Source: Sunxiuqinia elliptica (GTDB lineage Bacteria; Bacteroidota; Bacteroidia; Bacteroidales; Prolixibacteraceae). From it: a DNA stretch of 64,000 nucleotides. The stretch covers positions 62,001 to 126,000 of the forward strand of contig NZ_FONW01000003.1 in the NCBI RefSeq assembly GCF_900113005.1, given 5' to 3'. This document shows positions 62,705-64,000 of this stretch, in pieces (the first letter of the stretch is position 1; each line of letters starts with the position of its first letter). A program made the translations under genes and the position numbers. Under the pieces are notes generated by a model. That model made no database searches. It was given only the letters and a program-made list of their open reading frames with translations, and was not told the DNA's origin.

Positions 62705-64000
62705 TTGAACCATAGAATACCAGCATATAAAAACCTTCTCAGCCTATTGTTTTTAGTACTACCACTAGTTCTAAAAGCTGAAATTGTAAAATTCGATGCA
62801 TTATCGGACAGTTTACGCCGAGACCTCAGGCTGAATTCATTCTTATTAGTTGATCATCATGCTTTTGAAGAAAGCGACATGGATAAACTCTTTGCCGCCC
62901 AAATACCGTTGGCGTTTCAAATCGACAGTGCGAATAGCTCTTTTTTGGAGAACAAGCTTAGCCGTTCGCTCCCACAACAGAAGCTAATCCCGGTTATTGC
63001 GGATTTTGAACTTTCTTTTTCAACGTCGAACAAGCTTGTTGTGATCACTCCTGATCAGTTGGATCAAATGAGTTTAAAACAATGGGAAAAAGATACCTTA
63101 ACACATCAAAAGGCCTTTACAATACATGAACTGCTCCAATTAAGAATCGATCATCAAACAGAAGGGGCGTTGGCTAGTTTGATGAAACTGTGGCGTTTAT
63201 CCGGGAAAATGCCAAACTTCCTTTCAGCGAACTATGCTGATTGGGAACAAACGGCAGACTTGGTGACAGCATTAAATAAACACCCAAAGATTTTCGGTGT
63301 TGTTTTAGATGGTGAAAAGCCGCTGGAAAATGTCAACTGGAAAGGATATCCAGGACGGAATACCAATGGTTGTTTTAGTTTCCCAATTCCAGCAGGTGGA
63401 GTCAACAATCTGGTTCCGTACAAAGCGGGGTATCAGTTTTCTCCAGATATCATTATGGATTCTCCGGTCAATTTGCATTTTCCAAAGCTTTTTAAAGCTG
63501 TAAAATTAGCGGCCGATTACGGCTTAACGGATCATTTCATTTTCAAAAATGGGGAGATCTACAACACAAAGCGCCCAGATAATGAAGACATTCTGAATCA
63601 TGGTGTTCGGTTTGTTGAAGACCCGGAAAGGGGAGGAGTCGCCTGGTTTGAAGATCGGGCTTATCTTGATGCCGGTATTCAAAGTCGAACAATTCTGCAT
63701 CCAAACTTCACGATTACAGCTTGGATTAAACCAACGGAGCTGGATAATAACAACAGTATCTTAGGGAAGGGACGTGATTTTGTCATGAAACTCCATGATG
63801 GCGGTTTAACTTATACCATGCAAGGAGTAAAAGACTATTGGAATAAAAACGTGAAGATTCCTGTAGATCAATGGACTTTTATCGGCTTGGTTCATTCAGA
63901 ATACAACAATCAAATCAGTTTCTATGTCAATGGGGAATTGGTGGGGCAAGAACAATTGGTTCATCCATATAAAGAATCGGATTACACGTTACTGATTGGT
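62705..64000 (+). CDS. Exported LamG (concanavalin-like) domain protein, truncated by the window end
   Basis: The frame is open from 62684 to the last base without a stop. No ATG precedes the signal-like stretch, so a TTG start is likely. I chose 62705 (NHRIPAYKNLLSLLFLVLPLVLKAEIVKF) because the TTG at 62696 overlaps a -7-like box. The first about 300 residues belong to no domain I recognise. From about residue 305 there is a LamG/ConA-like fold: FEDRAYLDAGIQSR, FTITAWIKP, ILGKGRDFVMKL, WTFIGLVHSEYNNQISFYVNGELVG and YTLLIG. It could be a glycan-binding surface protein or the sensor part of a regulator. The missing C-terminus would decide. Confidence 0.7.
   Translation, partial: MNHRIPAYKNLLSLLFLVLPLVLKAEIVKFDALSDSLRRDLRLNSFLLVDHHAFEESDMDKLFAAQIPLAFQIDSANSSFLENKLSRSLPQQKLIPVIADFELSFSTSNKLVVITPDQLDQMSLKQWEKDTLTHQKAFTIHELLQLRIDHQTEGALASLMKLWRLSGKMPNFLSANYADWEQTADLVTALNKHPKIFGVVLDGEKPLENVNWKGYPGRNTNGCFSFPIPAGGVNNLVPYKAGYQFSPDIIMDSPVNLHFPKLFKAVKLAADYGLTDHFIFKNGEIYNTKRPDNEDILNHGVRFVEDPERGGVAWFEDRAYLDAGIQSRTILHPNFTITAWIKPTELDNNNSILGKGRDFVMKLHDGGLTYTMQGVKDYWNKNVKIPVDQWTFIGLVHSEYNNQISFYVNGELVGQEQLVHPYKESDYTLLIG

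Overview
The window comes from a member of the Bacteroidota, most likely a marine or sediment facultative anaerobe related to Marinilabiliales/Prolixibacteraceae (inference). The signs are two SusC/SusD pairs, each behind an ECF sigma/FecR anti-sigma pair; Bacteroidota-type -7 boxes (TAnnTTTG); few Shine-Dalgarno sequences; a tmRNA tag ending NNYALAA; and several lipoprotein glycosidases and sulfatases. Fermentation is shown by pyruvate formate-lyase with its activase and a formate channel, and by indolepyruvate:ferredoxin oxidoreductase.

Layout. 1-4.9 kb: the start of a DUF58 gene and moxR (minus), truA, iorA and iorB. 5.1-6.5 kb: an orphan sulfatase. 6.6-9.4 kb (minus): a redox group of DsrE-like protein, secreted peroxiredoxin-like protein, AhpD-like protein and AraC regulator. 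9.4-9.8 kb: a non-coding stretch with six heptamers about 21 bp apart. 9.8-14.2 kb: a MazG-like pyrophosphohydrolase and the pflB-pflA-focA operon (minus). 14.5-16.1 kb: a Fic protein whose promoter and first codons carry six copies of a 12-bp direct repeat. 16.2-16.6 kb: ssrA. 16.8-20.1 kb: a saccharopine/alanine dehydrogenase-like gene, then an amidase/holin-like cassette (minus). 20.2 kb: tRNA-Pro(CGG), followed by a two-gene cassette of unknown function (soluble protein plus four-helix membrane protein). 22.1-31.7 kb: a LacI-controlled amino-sugar/galactoside locus (LacI regulator, CBM9-like protein, sugar MFS transporter, GH20, GH2) with a perfect 16-bp palindrome upstream of GH20.

31.8-62.4 kb is a large polysaccharide utilisation region. 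Unit 1 is sigma, FecR, SusC, SusD and GH29 fucosidase. A second phased heptamer array (about ten 21-bp units) and a minus-strand hypothetical gene separate it from unit 2. Unit 2 is sigma, FecR, SusC, SusD, DUF1080 protein, Tat-exported Gfo/Idh/MocA oxidoreductase, sulfatase, GH20, heparinase II/III-type lyase, sulfatase, GH88 and a second GH29. The window ends inside a secreted LamG-domain gene.

How the parts work together (inference): outer-membrane SusCD pairs capture a sulfated, fucosylated, uronic-acid- and hexosamine-containing glycan. The lyase cuts it and leaves unsaturated uronic ends that GH88 removes. Sulfatases, GH20, GH29 and perhaps GH2 trim the rest, and the DUF1080/oxidoreductase pair may add a 3-keto-sugar route. 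The STN domains of both SusC proteins would signal substrate to FecR and the sigma factors.

The strongest unexplained signals are the two roughly 21-bp-phased heptamer arrays, the 12-bp repeats around the Fic start, and the two-gene membrane cassette beside tRNA-Pro.
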